Source: JAVKSL01 sp039583695 | GTDB taxonomy: Bacteria; Actinomycetota; Acidimicrobiia; Acidimicrobiales; JAJPHD01 | Reading direction: 5' to 3' | DNA length: 64,000 nucleotides | Assembly: GCA_039583695.1 (NCBI GenBank) | Contig: JAVKSL010000007.1 | Coordinates: 1 to 64,000, forward strand | Part shown: positions 26,241 to 36,130 of the stretch, one piece after another | Numbering within the stretch: the first letter of the stretch is position 1 | How the letters are laid out: each line of letters begins with the position of its first letter | Made by a program: the position numbers and the translations under genes | Notes under the pieces: model-generated | The model's input: the letters and a program-made list of their open reading frames with translations, nothing else | Told to the model about the DNA's origin: nothing | The model's database searches: none

Positions 26241-28727
26241 ATGAGCTTTCTCGGCAACAGGGTGCTGCGCAAAGAGGACCCGGCGTTGCTGACCGTCGGC
26301 GGCACCTACGTCGAGGACCTCGAGCTGGCGGGGGCGGGGGCCGTCGTGTACCTGCGCTCGAGCGGCGCCCACGCCCGCCTGGGCAGGATCGACGTGACCG
26401 CGGCCCGGGCAGCACCGGGGGTCCTCGATGTGGTCACGGCGGCCGAGGTGGACCTGATGGCGTTGCCCCCCGAGGTCCCCAACTTGCACCCCGGCATGGT
26501 CAGGCCCTGGCTGGCCGAGGGTGTCGTGCGCTTCGTGGGCGAGCCGATCGCGGCGATAGTGGCCGAGACCAGGGCGGAGGCCATCGATGCCGCCGGGTTG
26601 GTGGTGGTGGACTACCAGCCGCTGGCGGTGGTGGTCGAGCCCGCCGGAGCGCTTGGGGGCGGGGTCCTGCTGTGGCCGGACCTGGGGACCAACGTGTGCT
26701 GGAACATCGGGTCCAACGCCACGGGCAAGCGTCTGGCGGGATACCCGGTGATGGTCCGCCAACGGGTGTTGAACCAGCGGGTTGCGCCGTGCCCGCTCGA
26801 GGTCCAGGCGTCCGCGGCGAGCTGGGAGGGCGGGCGGCTCACCTTTTGGATGTCCACCCAGGCGCCGCACGCCATGCGCGACGCCCTGGCCAAGGCGCTC
26901 GGGCTGGACCCGGACCGGGTGCGGGTGATCGCCCCCGACGTTGGCGGCGGCTTCGGGGCCAAGGCCAGCGCGTATCCCGAGAATCTGCTGGTGGCCTGGC
27001 TGGCCCGCCGGGTTGGACGGCCGCTGCGCTGGGTGGAGGACCGCTCCGAGTCGATGGTCGCTCTCGGACACGGGCGGGGCCAGATCCAGGACATCGAGAT
27101 CGCCGGGACCCGGGAGGGTAGGGTGCTGGCTTATCGCTTGAGCGTGTTGCAGGACGCCGGTGCCTATCCGGGAGTGGGGGCCTGGCTCCCGACGCTCACC
27201 AAGGTCATGCTCACCGGGGTGTACGACATCGCGACGGTGGGTTTCGAGGCTCGCTCGGTGGTCACCAACACCACTCCCATGACCTCGTACCGGGGCGCCG
27301 GGCGCCCGGAGGCAGCCGCGGCCATAGAGCGGGCAATGGACTGTTTTGCCGCCGACATCGGCATGGACCCGGCCGAGGTGCGCCGGCGCAACCTCATCTC
27401 TGCCAATGCATTCCCGTTCCGCACGCCTACGGGGACCGTGTATGACGTGGGGGACTACGGCGGGGCGCTGGAGGCCGTGTTGGAGGCGGCTGATTATGAG
27501 GGCTTGCGCGTCGAGCAGCGCCGCCGTCGGGAAGCAGGCGATGTCGTGGCGCTGGGCATCGGGTTGTCGGTGTACGTCGAGATCACCAACGGGCTCCCCG
27601 ACGGGGAGCTGGGCGCGGTGGAGGTCCTGCCGTCCGGGAAGGTGCGGGTCAGCACCGGGACCTCCCCGCATGGACAGGGACACGTCACGGCGTGGGCCAT
27701 GCTGGTGGGTGACACCCTGGGCCTGCCCATGGAGGACATAGAGGTGACCCACGGGGACACCGCGGCCGTGGCGCGGGGAGTGGGGACCTTTGCCTCCCGC
27801 TCGCTGCAGACCGGCGGGGTTGCGGCGCGCCAGGCGGCGGTGCAGGTGGTCGAGCGCGCCCGGCGGCTGGCGGCGGACCTGCTGGAGGCTGACCCGGCGG
27901 ATGTGGTGCTGGACCCTGCGGGGGGCCGCTTTCACGTGGCGGGGGCGCCGGCAGCGGCTTCCTGCAGCTGGGCAGCGCTGGCGGCCGCCGCAGCAGTCGA
28001 GGTGGTGGAGGTGGTCGAGGCCGGCGGGGTGGTCGGGGTGGTTGAGGCCAGCGAGGTGGTCGGGGCCGGTGGGGTCGGTGGGGTGGTCGGGGCCGGTGGG
28101 GTCGGTGGGGTCGGTGGGGCCAGCGAGGTGGTCGAGCACGCGCCGGCGGTCTCCACTGTCGCATACGGTGGGGGGACCAGTGTCGTGACCCTGCCACCCG
28201 GGCGCCTGGCGGCCGAGGTGGACTTCACCCCTCCGGGACCTACGTTCCCCTTTGGAGCGCATCTGGTGGTCGTGGAGGTGGACACCGAGACCGGGATGGT
28301 GTGGGTTCGCCGGGTGGTGGCGGTGGACGACGCCGGACGGATCGTGGCCCCGGACCTCGCGGACGGCCAGGTCCACGGCGGCCTGGCCCAGGGGGTGGCC
28401 CAGGCCCTCATGGAGGAGGTCCGCTACGACAGCGACGGCAACCCGCTGACCGGGAATCTGGCCGACTATGCCATGATCTCGGCCGTGGAGCTGCCCAGCT
28501 TCGAGCTGGTCCACATGGAGACCCCGACCCCGCTCAACGAGCTCGGAGCCAAAGGCATCGGTGAGTCCGGCAGCATCGGATCGACGCCCGCAGTGCACAA
28601 CGCCGTGTGCGACGCGCTGGCGCACCTTGGGGTCCGCCACGTCGACATGCCGACCACCCCGGAAAAGGTCTGGCGCGCTATCCGGCGGGCGAATACATCC
28701 TCTGGCGGCTCTGCCCCCGTAGACTGA
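26241..28727 (+). CDS. Molybdenum hydroxylase large subunit (CoxL form II-like), copy 1
   Basis: An 828-residue xanthine-dehydrogenase-family large subunit that binds molybdopterin cytosine dinucleotide. The N-terminal part has RVLRKEDPALLTVGG and VRFVGEPIAAIVAE. VIAPDVGGGFGAK binds the cofactor. The active-site loop reads SYRGAGR at 349-355, the form II signature, rather than the AYxCSFR of true aerobic CO dehydrogenases. The base Glu is in GAKGIGESG near the C-terminus. A 45-residue low-complexity insert rich in Val and Gly (28000-28135) interrupts the C-terminal half. The substrate is unknown, perhaps an aldehyde or N-heterocycle. It begins the cox-type cluster, 61 bases after the FtsB-like gene. 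Confidence 0.9.
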   Translation: MSFLGNRVLRKEDPALLTVGGTYVEDLELAGAGAVVYLRSSGAHARLGRIDVTAARAAPGVLDVVTAAEVDLMALPPEVPNLHPGMVRPWLAEGVVRFVGEPIAAIVAETRAEAIDAAGLVVVDYQPLAVVVEPAGALGGGVLLWPDLGTNVCWNIGSNATGKRLAGYPVMVRQRVLNQRVAPCPLEVQASAASWEGGRLTFWMSTQAPHAMRDALAKALGLDPDRVRVIAPDVGGGFGAKASAYPENLLVAWLARRVGRPLRWVEDRSESMVALGHGRGQIQDIEIAGTREGRVLAYRLSVLQDAGAYPGVGAWLPTLTKVMLTGVYDIATVGFEARSVVTNTTPMTSYRGAGRPEAAAAIERAMDCFAADIGMDPAEVRRRNLISANAFPFRTPTGTVYDVGDYGGALEAVLEAADYEGLRVEQRRRREAGDVVALGIGLSVYVEITNGLPDGELGAVEVLPSGKVRVSTGTSPHGQGHVTAWAMLVGDTLGLPMEDIEVTHGDTAAVARGVGTFASRSLQTGGVAARQAAVQVVERARRLAADLLEADPADVVLDPAGGRFHVAGAPAAASCSWAALAAAAAVEVVEVVEAGGVVGVVEASEVVGAGGVGGVVGAGGVGGVGGASEVVEHAPAVSTVAYGGGTSVVTLPPGRLAAEVDFTPPGPTFPFGAHLVVVEVDTETGMVWVRRVVAVDDAGRIVAPDLADGQVHGGLAQGVAQALMEEVRYDSDGNPLTGNLADYAMISAVELPSFELVHMETPTPLNELGAKGIGESGSIGSTPAVHNAVCDALAHLGVRHVDMPTTPEKVWRAIRRANTSSGGSAPVD
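28000..28135 (+). repeat. Val/Gly-coding imperfect tandem repeats inside coxL copy 1
   Basis: Short imperfect repeats built from GGTGGGGTCGGTGGGG-like and GTGGTCGGGGCC-like units code for a Val-Gly-Gly-Ala run. The second large subunit lacks this insert, so it is probably a recent expansion in a surface loop. The reading frame stays open throughout. Confidence 0.75.
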
Positions 28728-28756
28728 GCGGGTACGCTGGCTAGGGGGTTGGTCGC

Positions 28757-29245
28757 ATGCGTGTTTCGATGATTGTCAATGGTCACCTCGTCACTCACGA
28801 GGTGGAGCCGCGATTGCTCCTGGTGTATTTCCTGCGGGAGGTGGTGGGCCTCACCGGCACGAACGTGGGCTGCGACACCAGCTCGTGTGGCGCCTGCACC
28901 GTGCTGGTCGACGGCGAGTCGGTGAAGTCCTGCACGTTGCTCGCGGCTCAGGCCGACGGTGCGGATGTCATCACCATCGAGGCGATGGCGTCGCCCGACG
29001 GGACCCTGCACCCGCTCCAGCGGGCTTTCCGTGAGAACCATGGTCTGCAGTGTGGCTACTGCACCCCGGGCATGGTCATGGCGGCCTACTCCTTGCTGCA
29101 AGAGAACCCGCACCCCACCGAGGCCGAGGTTCGTGAGGGCTTGGAGGGCAACTTGTGCCGGTGCACCGGTTATCACAACATCGTGCGCTCGGTGCTGGCC
29201 GCGGCGAAAGACGGTGCGGGCTTGGTGCCGGTGGGCGGGGCATGA
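28757..29245 (+). CDS. Molybdenum hydroxylase small [2Fe-2S] subunit (CoxS-like)
   Basis: A 162-residue iron-sulfur subunit. The plant-ferredoxin-type cluster is bound by Cys39, Cys44, Cys47 and Cys59 ([12 protein letters not shown]). The helical second cluster domain has Cys99 and Cys102 ([11 protein letters not shown]), and Cys134 and Cys136 ([10 protein letters not shown]). It carries electrons from the molybdenum centre to the FAD of the medium subunit. Its TGA overlaps the ATG of the second large subunit. Only one small-subunit gene serves both large subunits here. Confidence 0.95.
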   Translation: MRVSMIVNGHLVTHEVEPRLLLVYFLREVVGLTGTNVGCDTSSCGACTVLVDGESVKSCTLLAAQADGADVITIEAMASPDGTLHPLQRAFRENHGLQCGYCTPGMVMAAYSLLQENPHPTEAEVREGLEGNLCRCTGYHNIVRSVLAAAKDGAGLVPVGGA

Positions 29246-31689
29246 GCGTCACAGAGGCTCCGGCGGCTGGGGCCAGCGGGGGAGTGGTCGGCACTCGGAT
29301 GCTCCGTAAGGAGGACGCAGCCCTGTTGAGCGGCGAGGCCCTGTTCGTGGAGGATCTGGTGATCGCGGGGGCGCTGCACTTGGTCGTTGTGCGCAGCCCG
29401 TACGCCCACGCCCGGATCACCTCGGTGAGCACCTTGGGCGCGCTGGCGTGCCCGGGGGTGGTGGCAGCGTTCTCCGGGGCGGAGCTGCGCAGCGAGTGGG
29501 CCACGCCCATGCCGTGCGCGTGGCCGGTCACTGCCGAGATGCACAGCCCTGCACACTTCCCCCTGGCCGTCGAGGAGGCCTGCTACGTGGGCGATGGCGT
29601 GGCAGTTGTGCTGGCCGAGACCCGGGCGGCAGCACTGGACGGGGCCGCGCAGGTTGTCGTGGGGTACGAGGTGCTGCCCGCCGTGGTGGACCTGGCTTCG
29701 GCAGCCGCGGACGAGGTCCTCACTCACGAGTCCCTCGGGACCAACATCAGCTACACCTGGAAGCTTTGCCCAGACCCAGCAGCGCTGGAGTCGGCTTTCG
29801 CATCCGCCGCTCACACCGTCTCGGAGCACTACGTGCAGCAGCGGCTCATCCCCTCGGCGCTGGAGCTGCGAGGGGTGTGCGTTGTCCCCCAGCCTTTTGG
29901 AGGTGGCTACACCGTCTACTCTGCCACGCAGATTCCCCACATCCTCAAGGTGATGCTCGGGATCACCTTGGGTATCGCCGAGTCCAAGCTGAGGGTGATC
30001 GCTCCCTCGGTGGGGGGAGGATTTGGGTCAAAGCTCGACGTCTACGCGGAGGAGCTCCTGTGCTTGGCCCTCGCCCGCCGCCTCAAGCGCCCCGTCCGCT
30101 GGTCCGAGGGGCGCTCCGAGGCCGCACAGGCCACGATCCAGGGACGGGGCCAGCTCCAGCACATCGAGCTGGCCGCCGGCGCCGACGGGCGGCTCAGTGC
30201 CGTCCGGGTGAACCTGGTGGCCGACATGGGCGCCTACCTGCAGCTGCTCACGCCCGGGATCCCCCTGCTCGGAGCATTCGTGTACCACGGTGCGTATCAC
30301 GTACCCGCCTACTCGTTCTGCTGCCGGGGCGTGTTCACCACCCTGACCCCCACAGACGCCTACCGTGGCGCGGGCCGTCCGGAGGCGACTTACGCCATCG
30401 AGAGGGCGATGGACGCCCTTGCCCGTGAGGTGGGTATCAGCTCCGCCGAGATCCGTCGTCGCAACTTCATCCGGCCTGGCGCCTTTCCGTACTCCTCGAC
30501 AGCGGGGCTCGTCTTCGACAGTGGCAACTACGAGCCAGCGCTGACCAAGGCCCTGGAGATCTCCAGCTACGAGGAGGTCCGGGCGGAGCAGGCTGCGCGG
30601 CGCCAGTCGGGATCGGTAAAGCAGCTCGGGATCGGGCTGTCCTCCTACGTGGAGATGTGCGGTATCGCTCCGAGCAGGGTGCTGTCGTCGCTGCGTTACT
30701 CGGCCGGGGGTTGGGATTCCGCAACGGTGCGGATGCTGCCCACCGGCAAGGTCCAGGTGGTCACGGGCACCGCGCCGCACGGCCAGGGACACGAGACCTC
30801 GTGGTCGATGATCGTGGCCGACAAGCTCGGCTGCAGTCCAGACGACATCGAGGTGCTCCATTCGGACACCTCGGTCGCCCCGCATGGCATGGACACCTAC
30901 GGGTCACGCTCGCTCTCGATCGGCGGGACTGCGGTCTGGCTGGCTGCCGACAAGGTGATCACCAAGGCCAGGGCGATAGCAGCTCACCAGATGGAAGCAG
31001 CAGAGGAGGACCTGGAGCTCTCTGGCGGGGTGTTCAGCGTTAGGGGCTCACCGGATCGCAAGATGGCGTTGGCCGCCGTGGCTTTCGAGGCCTTCACTGC
31101 CCACAATCTGCCCGAAGGCACCGAGCCCACGCTGGAAGCGTCGGTGACCTGGGATCCCCCCAACTTCACCTTTCCATTCGGGACCCACGTTGCCGTGGTC
31201 GAGGTCGACATGGAGACCGGGCAGGTGGGGCTGCGCAGCTACGTTGCGGTGGACGACTGTGGCAACCAGGTGAACCCGATGATCGTGCAGGGCCAGATTC
31301 ACGGGGGGATAGCCCAGGGAGTCGCCCAGGCCCTGTGGGAGGAGGCGGTGTATGACCACGAGGGCAACTTGTTGACCTCGACCTTTGCCGACTACCTGAT
31401 CCCGTCTGCCGCCGACCTGCCCGGCCTTGTCACCGGCCGGACGATCACGCCGAGCCCAACCAACCCGATGGGGGTGAAGGGGGTCGGCGAGGCCGGCACC
31501 ATCGGCTCGGTTGCGGCGGTGATCAATGCGCTGGTAGATGCCCTGGCGCCACTCGAGATCACCGACATCGCGATGCCTGCCACACCACAGCGGGTGTGGC
31601 AGGCGATCGAGGCAGCGCAGGCGGCCTGGGCGGCCCGAGCCGCTCCCGCAGATCAGAGCGATCCGGCCGATCAGGGGGAGGCCAAGTGA
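29242..31689 (+). CDS. Molybdenum hydroxylase large subunit (CoxL form II-like), copy 2
   Basis: An 815-residue large subunit paralogous to the one upstream. It shows [30 protein letters not shown], the form II active-site loop AYRGAGR at 373-379, [10 protein letters not shown] for cofactor contacts, and the catalytic Glu in GVKGVGEAG. The ATG at 29242 overlaps the small-subunit stop (ATGA), so the longer upstream frame to 29155 is rejected. With the small and medium subunits it forms the usual form II order S-L-M. The C-terminus ends in a short acidic, Ala-rich tail. The substrate is unknown. Confidence 0.93.
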   Translation: MSVTEAPAAGASGGVVGTRMLRKEDAALLSGEALFVEDLVIAGALHLVVVRSPYAHARITSVSTLGALACPGVVAAFSGAELRSEWATPMPCAWPVTAEMHSPAHFPLAVEEACYVGDGVAVVLAETRAAALDGAAQVVVGYEVLPAVVDLASAAADEVLTHESLGTNISYTWKLCPDPAALESAFASAAHTVSEHYVQQRLIPSALELRGVCVVPQPFGGGYTVYSATQIPHILKVMLGITLGIAESKLRVIAPSVGGGFGSKLDVYAEELLCLALARRLKRPVRWSEGRSEAAQATIQGRGQLQHIELAAGADGRLSAVRVNLVADMGAYLQLLTPGIPLLGAFVYHGAYHVPAYSFCCRGVFTTLTPTDAYRGAGRPEATYAIERAMDALAREVGISSAEIRRRNFIRPGAFPYSSTAGLVFDSGNYEPALTKALEISSYEEVRAEQAARRQSGSVKQLGIGLSSYVEMCGIAPSRVLSSLRYSAGGWDSATVRMLPTGKVQVVTGTAPHGQGHETSWSMIVADKLGCSPDDIEVLHSDTSVAPHGMDTYGSRSLSIGGTAVWLAADKVITKARAIAAHQMEAAEEDLELSGGVFSVRGSPDRKMALAAVAFEAFTAHNLPEGTEPTLEASVTWDPPNFTFPFGTHVAVVEVDMETGQVGLRSYVAVDDCGNQVNPMIVQGQIHGGIAQGVAQALWEEAVYDHEGNLLTSTFADYLIPSAADLPGLVTGRTITPSPTNPMGVKGVGEAGTIGSVAAVINALVDALAPLEITDIAMPATPQRVWQAIEAAQAAWAARAAPADQSDPADQGEAK

Positions 31690-32519
31690 TACCCGCGCTG
31701 TTCGAGTACCGACGGGCTGGCTCGCTGGAGGAGGCGGTTGCCCTGCTTGCCCAATACGGCGAGGAAGCCAAGCTGCTGGCCGGGGGCCATTCCCTCCTGC
31801 CCCTGATGAAGCTGCGCCTGGCGACGCCGCGGGTTTTGATCGACATAGGTCGGCTGTCCGAGCTTTCTTACGTGCGCGACGACGGGGATCACGTGGCCAT
31901 CGGGGCACTGACCCGGCATCGTGACCTTCAGACCTCCTCGGTGCTCGCCGATACCCATCCGGTCCTGGCGCACGTCGCCGGCCAGGTCGGGGATCCCCAG
32001 GTTCGCCATCGTGGGACCATCGGTGGGTCGCTGGCTCACGGGGATCCGGCGTCGGACCTGCCGGCTGCCATCCTCGCTCTCGACGCCTGCATCGTGGCGC
32101 GGGGGCCTGAGGGCGAGCGGACCATCGCGGCCGCTGAGCTCTTTCGGGGATTCCTGGAGACTGCGCTGCGCCCGGACGAGGTCCTCACAGAGATCAGGGT
32201 TCCCAAGCGCTTCGCCCGCTGGTCGTTCCAAAAGTTCAACCGGCGCGCCCAGGACTGGGCGATCGTGGGCGTGGTGGCGCTTTCGGCTGGGGAGGCAGCA
32301 AACGGCCATACCTCGGTCTCGCTGATCAACATGGGAATGGTGCCGCTGCGCGCCACCGCGGTGGAGGAGGCCCTTGCGGGCGGGGCAAGCATCCTAGAGG
32401 CTACGGCGCTTGCGTCAGAGGGCCTGGACCCCCCCGGAGACTTGAACGCGAGCACGGAGTACCGTCGCCACTTGGTCAAGGTGCTGGTGCGCCGCGCCCT
32501 CGAGGAGATCGGGAGCTGA
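31686..32519 (+). CDS. Molybdenum hydroxylase FAD subunit (CoxM-like)
   Basis: A 277-residue medium subunit of the CO dehydrogenase/xanthine dehydrogenase family. FAD-binding motifs are AGGHSLLPLMK near the N-terminus and TIGGSLAHGDPASD in the middle. The C-terminal domain has the usual ALRPDEVLTEIRVP and the RRAQDWAIVGV stretch. It starts with a GTG overlapping the large-subunit stop (GTGA) and its stop overlaps the proposed MoxR start. It hands electrons from the [2Fe-2S] clusters to an unknown acceptor, often quinone. Confidence 0.93.
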   Translation: MIPALFEYRRAGSLEEAVALLAQYGEEAKLLAGGHSLLPLMKLRLATPRVLIDIGRLSELSYVRDDGDHVAIGALTRHRDLQTSSVLADTHPVLAHVAGQVGDPQVRHRGTIGGSLAHGDPASDLPAAILALDACIVARGPEGERTIAAAELFRGFLETALRPDEVLTEIRVPKRFARWSFQKFNRRAQDWAIVGVVALSAGEAANGHTSVSLINMGMVPLRATAVEEALAGGASILEATALASEGLDPPGDLNASTEYRRHLVKVLVRRALEEIGS

Positions 32520-33505
32520 GCACCAAGGGTGCTTTTCGTGGGCGAGCAGCCAACCCTGAGGAGGTCCGGGCGGGCCTGGCGGCTCATGGCTACCTGGCCG
32601 ATATCGGCTTGGCCACCGCTGTATACCTGGCCATCGTCCTACGACGTCCGTTGCTCCTGGAGGGAGAGGCTGGCGTGGGCAAGACGGAGCTGGGCAAGAC
32701 GCTCGCCCGCTGGACTGGCGGCCGGCTTATCCGTCTCCAGTGCTACGAGGGTATCGACGTGTCCCAGGCGGTCTACGAGTGGGACTACTCACGCCAGCTC
32801 CTTCATCTGCGGGCGGCGGAGGCCAGGGGCAGCCTCAGCGGGGAGCCGATGGGTCCGGAGGTCGAGGACGAGCTTTACTCGGAGCGGTTCCTGGTGCGCC
32901 GACCCCTCCTAGCCGCAATCGGCGGCGAGGCCCCGCCAGGCCGGGAGGCCCCGGCGGGAGGGGAGGCCCCGGCGGGAGGGGAGGCCCCGGCGGTCCTGCT
33001 CGTCGACGAGGTGGACCGGGCAGACGACGAGTTCGAAGCCTTCTTGCTGGAGATCCTGTCGGATTACTCGGTGACGGTGCCCGAGCTGGGAACCTTCACT
33101 GCTTTGGAGCCTCCCCTGGTCGTGATCACATCCAACCGGACCCGCGACGTTCACGACGCCTTAAAACGACGCTGTCTCTACCACTGGGTGGAGCACCCCG
33201 ACTTCGAGCGCGAGGTGGCGATAGTGGAGCTGCGCGCCCCGGGAGTCGGAGCGACTCTGGCTCGACAGGTTGCCGCAGCAGTCGCCGAGCTACGGGGCTT
33301 GGGGATGTACAAGCCACCCGGGGTCGCCGAGACTATCGTGTGGGCCGAGGCGCTGGCAGCCCTCGGCGCCTCCGAGCTGAGCCAGGAAGCCATCGAGGTC
33401 ACCCTGGGGGCCGTGCTCAAGTACCGGGAGGACGCGGACCGGCTACGCGCAGCGGGAATTGACGACCTGGTCCGATCGGCCGTGCTGCGAGGTGCGCTCG
33501 GATGA
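32516..33505 (+). CDS. MoxR-family AAA ATPase (CoxD-like)
   Basis: About 329 residues. MoxR ATPases help mature molybdenum hydroxylases, with CoxD and CoxE supporting sulfur and copper insertion in CO dehydrogenase. The Walker A loop is GEAGVGKTEL, Walker B is LLVDEVDRAD, and VITSNRTRDVHDALKRRCLYHW holds sensor 1 and the arginine finger in spaced parts. A GGEAP repeat (32923-32997) sits before Walker B. The conserved N-terminal helix (EEVRAGLAAHGYL) lies upstream of the first usual start, a TTG at 32609. I therefore extend to a CTG at 32516, which overlaps the coxM stop; this start is tentative. Confidence 0.87.
   Translation: MSTKGAFRGRAANPEEVRAGLAAHGYLADIGLATAVYLAIVLRRPLLLEGEAGVGKTELGKTLARWTGGRLIRLQCYEGIDVSQAVYEWDYSRQLLHLRAAEARGSLSGEPMGPEVEDELYSERFLVRRPLLAAIGGEAPPGREAPAGGEAPAGGEAPAVLLVDEVDRADDEFEAFLLEILSDYSVTVPELGTFTALEPPLVVITSNRTRDVHDALKRRCLYHWVEHPDFEREVAIVELRAPGVGATLARQVAAAVAELRGLGMYKPPGVAETIVWAEALAALGASELSQEAIEVTLGAVLKYREDADRLRAAGIDDLVRSAVLRGALG
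32923..32997 (+). repeat. GGEAPA-coding tandem repeat in the MoxR gene
   Basis: A GC-rich 18-bp unit, GGAGGGGAGGCCCCGGCG, is repeated with variants about four times. It encodes Gly-Gly-Glu-Ala-Pro-Ala repeats just before Walker B. The unit length preserves the frame. It is another example of the in-frame linker expansions seen across this window. Confidence 0.8.
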
Positions 33506-34617
33506 GCGAGGACCACATACCCGTTGGGTCAGAGCTGGCCGTGAGCTTTGGGCGAGTGCTCCGAAGCGCGGGGATCGAGGTCCCGGTGGGCTCGGTGATC
33601 GCCTACAGCCAGGCCCTTGGATGGCTTGGTCTGGGAGGCCGAGCGTCGGTCTACTGGGCCGGAAGGGCCACCCTCGTGCGGCGTCCCGAGGACATTGTCA
33701 CCTACGACCGTGCCTTCGAGGCATTCTGGCGAGGTCGGTGGCCGGAGCTCACCCCCGCGCAGGCACGGGTCACGGTAATGCTGGACGACAGCGGCCCGGA
33801 CCCCGCGGAGGGAGCAGGGCTGGGGGAGGGGACTGGGCCGGCTCTGGTGGTGCGCTACAGCGCGGCGGAGGTCCTGCGGGTCAAGGACTTCGCCCGATGC
33901 ACTCCAGCCGAGCTGGCCGAGGCGTACCGGCTGATGACCAACCTGCGTCCGAGGTTGTCACGCCGGCGCTCGCGGCGGCGAGCCCCGGCCAGGCGCAGTG
34001 GGAACCGTCCGGACCTGCGTAGGACCGTGCGCCTGGCGATGCGATCCCGGGGGGAGCCGATCCGGCGGGGTTGGACCGAGCCAGGTGAGCGACCCCGCCG
34101 GATGGTACTGCTTTGCGACGTGAGCGGCTCGATGGAGCCCTATGCCCGGGCGCTGTTGCGTTTTTGCCACGTAGCGGTGGCTGCCGGAACCAGGGTGGAG
34201 GCGTTCACGCTGGGGACCCGACTCACTCGGGTGACCCGGGAGCTTTCCCACCATGACCCCGACGTGGCCATTGAACGGACCGCCCACCGGGTGCAGGACT
34301 GGTCAGGAGGTACCAGGTTGGGGGAGGGGATCGAGGCTTTCAACACCACCTGGGGGATTCCGGGCATGGCTCGGGGTGCGATCGTGGTCATCCTGTCGGA
34401 TGGTTGGGACCGGGGGAGCCCGGCCGCACTGGCACGCGAGATGTCTCGCCTGAAGCGGGTGGCGCACAGGGTGGTGTGGGTTAATCCGCTCAAGGCCAGT
34501 CCTGGTTACGCTCCGATCGCGCGGGGAATGTCTGCCGCCCTCCCCTACGTTGACGATCTAGTGGAAGGTCACTCGCTGGCGTCTCTGGATAGCTTGACCG
34601 AGCTGATGGCTCGATGA
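33502..34617 (+). CDS. CoxE-like von Willebrand A domain protein
   Basis: A 371-residue VWA/CoxE family protein. The metal-ion-dependent adhesion site reads DVSGSM with Asp206 (CDVSGSMEPYA), and later SGGTRLGEGIEAF and VILSDGWDRGSP supply the remaining MIDAS residues. A basic stretch (SRRRSRRRAPARR) precedes the domain. CoxE works with the MoxR ATPase in post-translational maturation of molybdenum hydroxylases. Its ATG overlaps the MoxR TGA (ATGA), so the two are translationally coupled. Confidence 0.92.
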   Translation: MSEDHIPVGSELAVSFGRVLRSAGIEVPVGSVIAYSQALGWLGLGGRASVYWAGRATLVRRPEDIVTYDRAFEAFWRGRWPELTPAQARVTVMLDDSGPDPAEGAGLGEGTGPALVVRYSAAEVLRVKDFARCTPAELAEAYRLMTNLRPRLSRRRSRRRAPARRSGNRPDLRRTVRLAMRSRGEPIRRGWTEPGERPRRMVLLCDVSGSMEPYARALLRFCHVAVAAGTRVEAFTLGTRLTRVTRELSHHDPDVAIERTAHRVQDWSGGTRLGEGIEAFNTTWGIPGMARGAIVVILSDGWDRGSPAALAREMSRLKRVAHRVVWVNPLKASPGYAPIARGMSAALPYVDDLVEGHSLASLDSLTELMAR

Positions 34618-34629
34618 GGATGGGGCAAG

Positions 34630-35784
34630 ATGAAAGAAGTGATCCGTGAGATCGACCGCTGGCTGTCTGGCGGGCGTAAGGTGGCGGTGGCGAGGGTTGT
34701 GGGGGTAGAGGGGTCGGGGCCGCGGGACCCGGGGGCCACGATGGTGGTCAACGAGGATGGCGAGGTGGCCGGGTCAGTGTCCGGAGGCTGCGTGGAAGGA
34801 GCAGTGGTCAGCGAGTCCCTCCAGGCGATGGCGGCTGGAGAGGGCGCCAAGCTGGTGACCTTCGGCTACTCCGACGACGAGGCGTTCGCCGTGGGACTGA
34901 CCTGTGGCGGGACCCTGCACATCCTAATAGATCCGGAGATCATGCCGGTTTACGACAGCCTCCGTGCGGCGCTTCGGGCTGAGGAGCCGGTGGCCCTGGC
35001 AACGGTGTGCGGCGTCCGAGCCGACCCCGACTCCGACCCGGTGGTCGCAGGTGGCGAGGCCCGCAAGCTCCCAGCCCTCGGAGCAACAATGCTTCTCCGA
35101 GAAGGCGGCCGGAGCGATGGAACCCTCGGCGACCCCGACTTGGATCGGGTGGTGAGGCGCGACGCCGGTGGGGCGCTGTCCACGGGGATGTCGACAACCC
35201 GGCACTACGGTGCCCATGGTGAGGCCCGCAGCCGCGAGGTGTCGGTTTTCGTGGAGGTCTTTGCCCCGCCTCCCCAGCTGATCATCTTTGGAGCGGTGGA
35301 CTTCACCGCGGCGCTCGCCCGGGTCGGCAAGTGCATGGGTTACCGTGTCACGGTCTGCGATGCGCGCCCGGTGTTCGCGACCCAGGCCCGCTTTCCGGTA
35401 GCCGACGAGGTAGTGGTGGATTGGCCAGATCGTCACCTGACCAAGGTTGGCGCCAACCTCACATTCCGAGATGCCATCTGCGTGCTCACCCACGACCCCA
35501 AGTTCGATGTTCCCGCGATCCTCTCAGCGCTCCAGACCAAGGTGGGCTACCTGGGGGCCATGGGCTCGCGCAAGACCCACGACCAGAGGGTCAAGCGCCT
35601 GCGCGAGGCAGGGGTGGACGACGAGGGCCTAGCCCGAGTGCGCGCCCCCATTGGCATCGACATCGGCGCCCGCACCCCCGAGGAGACCGCCGTGTCCATC
35701 GTCGCCGAGATCATTGCCACCCGGACAGGACGGGCGGTCCCCGCTCTCAGTGACGGCGAAGGTCCAATCCACAAGTTCGCCTGA
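34630..35784 (+). CDS. XdhC/CoxI-family maturation protein
   Basis: A 384-residue XdhC/CoxI family protein, which in characterised cases binds the molybdenum cofactor and aids its sulfuration before insertion. The N-terminal XdhC domain shows GVEGSGPRDPGATM, GSVSGGCVEGAVV with the conserved Cys, and GLTCGGTLHI with a second conserved Cys. The C-terminal Rossmann domain starts QLIIFGAVDFTAALA and ends with GAMGSRKTHDQRV and GIDIGARTPEETAVSI. It follows CoxE by 12 bases and closes the core operon. Confidence 0.92.
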   Translation: MKEVIREIDRWLSGGRKVAVARVVGVEGSGPRDPGATMVVNEDGEVAGSVSGGCVEGAVVSESLQAMAAGEGAKLVTFGYSDDEAFAVGLTCGGTLHILIDPEIMPVYDSLRAALRAEEPVALATVCGVRADPDSDPVVAGGEARKLPALGATMLLREGGRSDGTLGDPDLDRVVRRDAGGALSTGMSTTRHYGAHGEARSREVSVFVEVFAPPPQLIIFGAVDFTAALARVGKCMGYRVTVCDARPVFATQARFPVADEVVVDWPDRHLTKVGANLTFRDAICVLTHDPKFDVPAILSALQTKVGYLGAMGSRKTHDQRVKRLREAGVDDEGLARVRAPIGIDIGARTPEETAVSIVAEIIATRTGRAVPALSDGEGPIHKFA

Positions 35785-35794
35785 CGCTCAAGGG

Positions 35795-36130
35795 TTAGAA
35801 AAGGGCCGATTGCTCGCTTGCCTCCGTGCCCAGTGCTGCCTGAGCGCGCAAGCCGCGCCGACGCGTGGGGGATCGGCTCAGCTCGATTCCTTCCAGACCT
35901 GGGATCGGGAGCCGTCCCGGACCCCGCGGGGTCACCAGCGCCACAGACTCAGGTCGCACGGCACGATAGGCCTCGCGACCCGGGGTCCCCCCGAACAGGT
36001 CGAGCCAGCCCTCCGGGCTGCGCTCAGATCGAGATGCACCCCGGACCCTGTAGCGGCCCCGTTCGCCCACAATGCGCACGGTGTCACCTGCCTCGTACCC
36101 CCCGAGGCTGGAGACGTGTTCGATCGTCAC
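35795..36130 (-). CDS. Small conserved-looking protein, unknown function
   Basis: A 111-residue soluble protein with a beta-rich N-terminal half: GYEAGDTVRIVGERGRYRVRG resembles a KOW- or SH3-like small barrel. This is followed by DLFGGTPGREAYRAVRPESVALV. The C-terminal third is Arg-rich and disordered-looking. It is the only minus-strand gene inside the molybdenum cluster, lying between the XdhC and MobA-like genes. Coding seems likely because the first 70 residues look structured; the function is unknown. Confidence 0.55.
   Translation of the reverse strand: MTIEHVSSLGGYEAGDTVRIVGERGRYRVRGASRSERSPEGWLDLFGGTPGREAYRAVRPESVALVTPRGPGRLPIPGLEGIELSRSPTRRRGLRAQAALGTEASEQSALF

Noticed and set aside
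26241..31689. True aerobic CO dehydrogenase (form I)
   Set aside because: Both large subunits have the YRGAGR loop, not the AYxCSFR loop with the copper-binding Cys, and the gene order is not M-S-L. Gene names with cox are used only for family resemblance.
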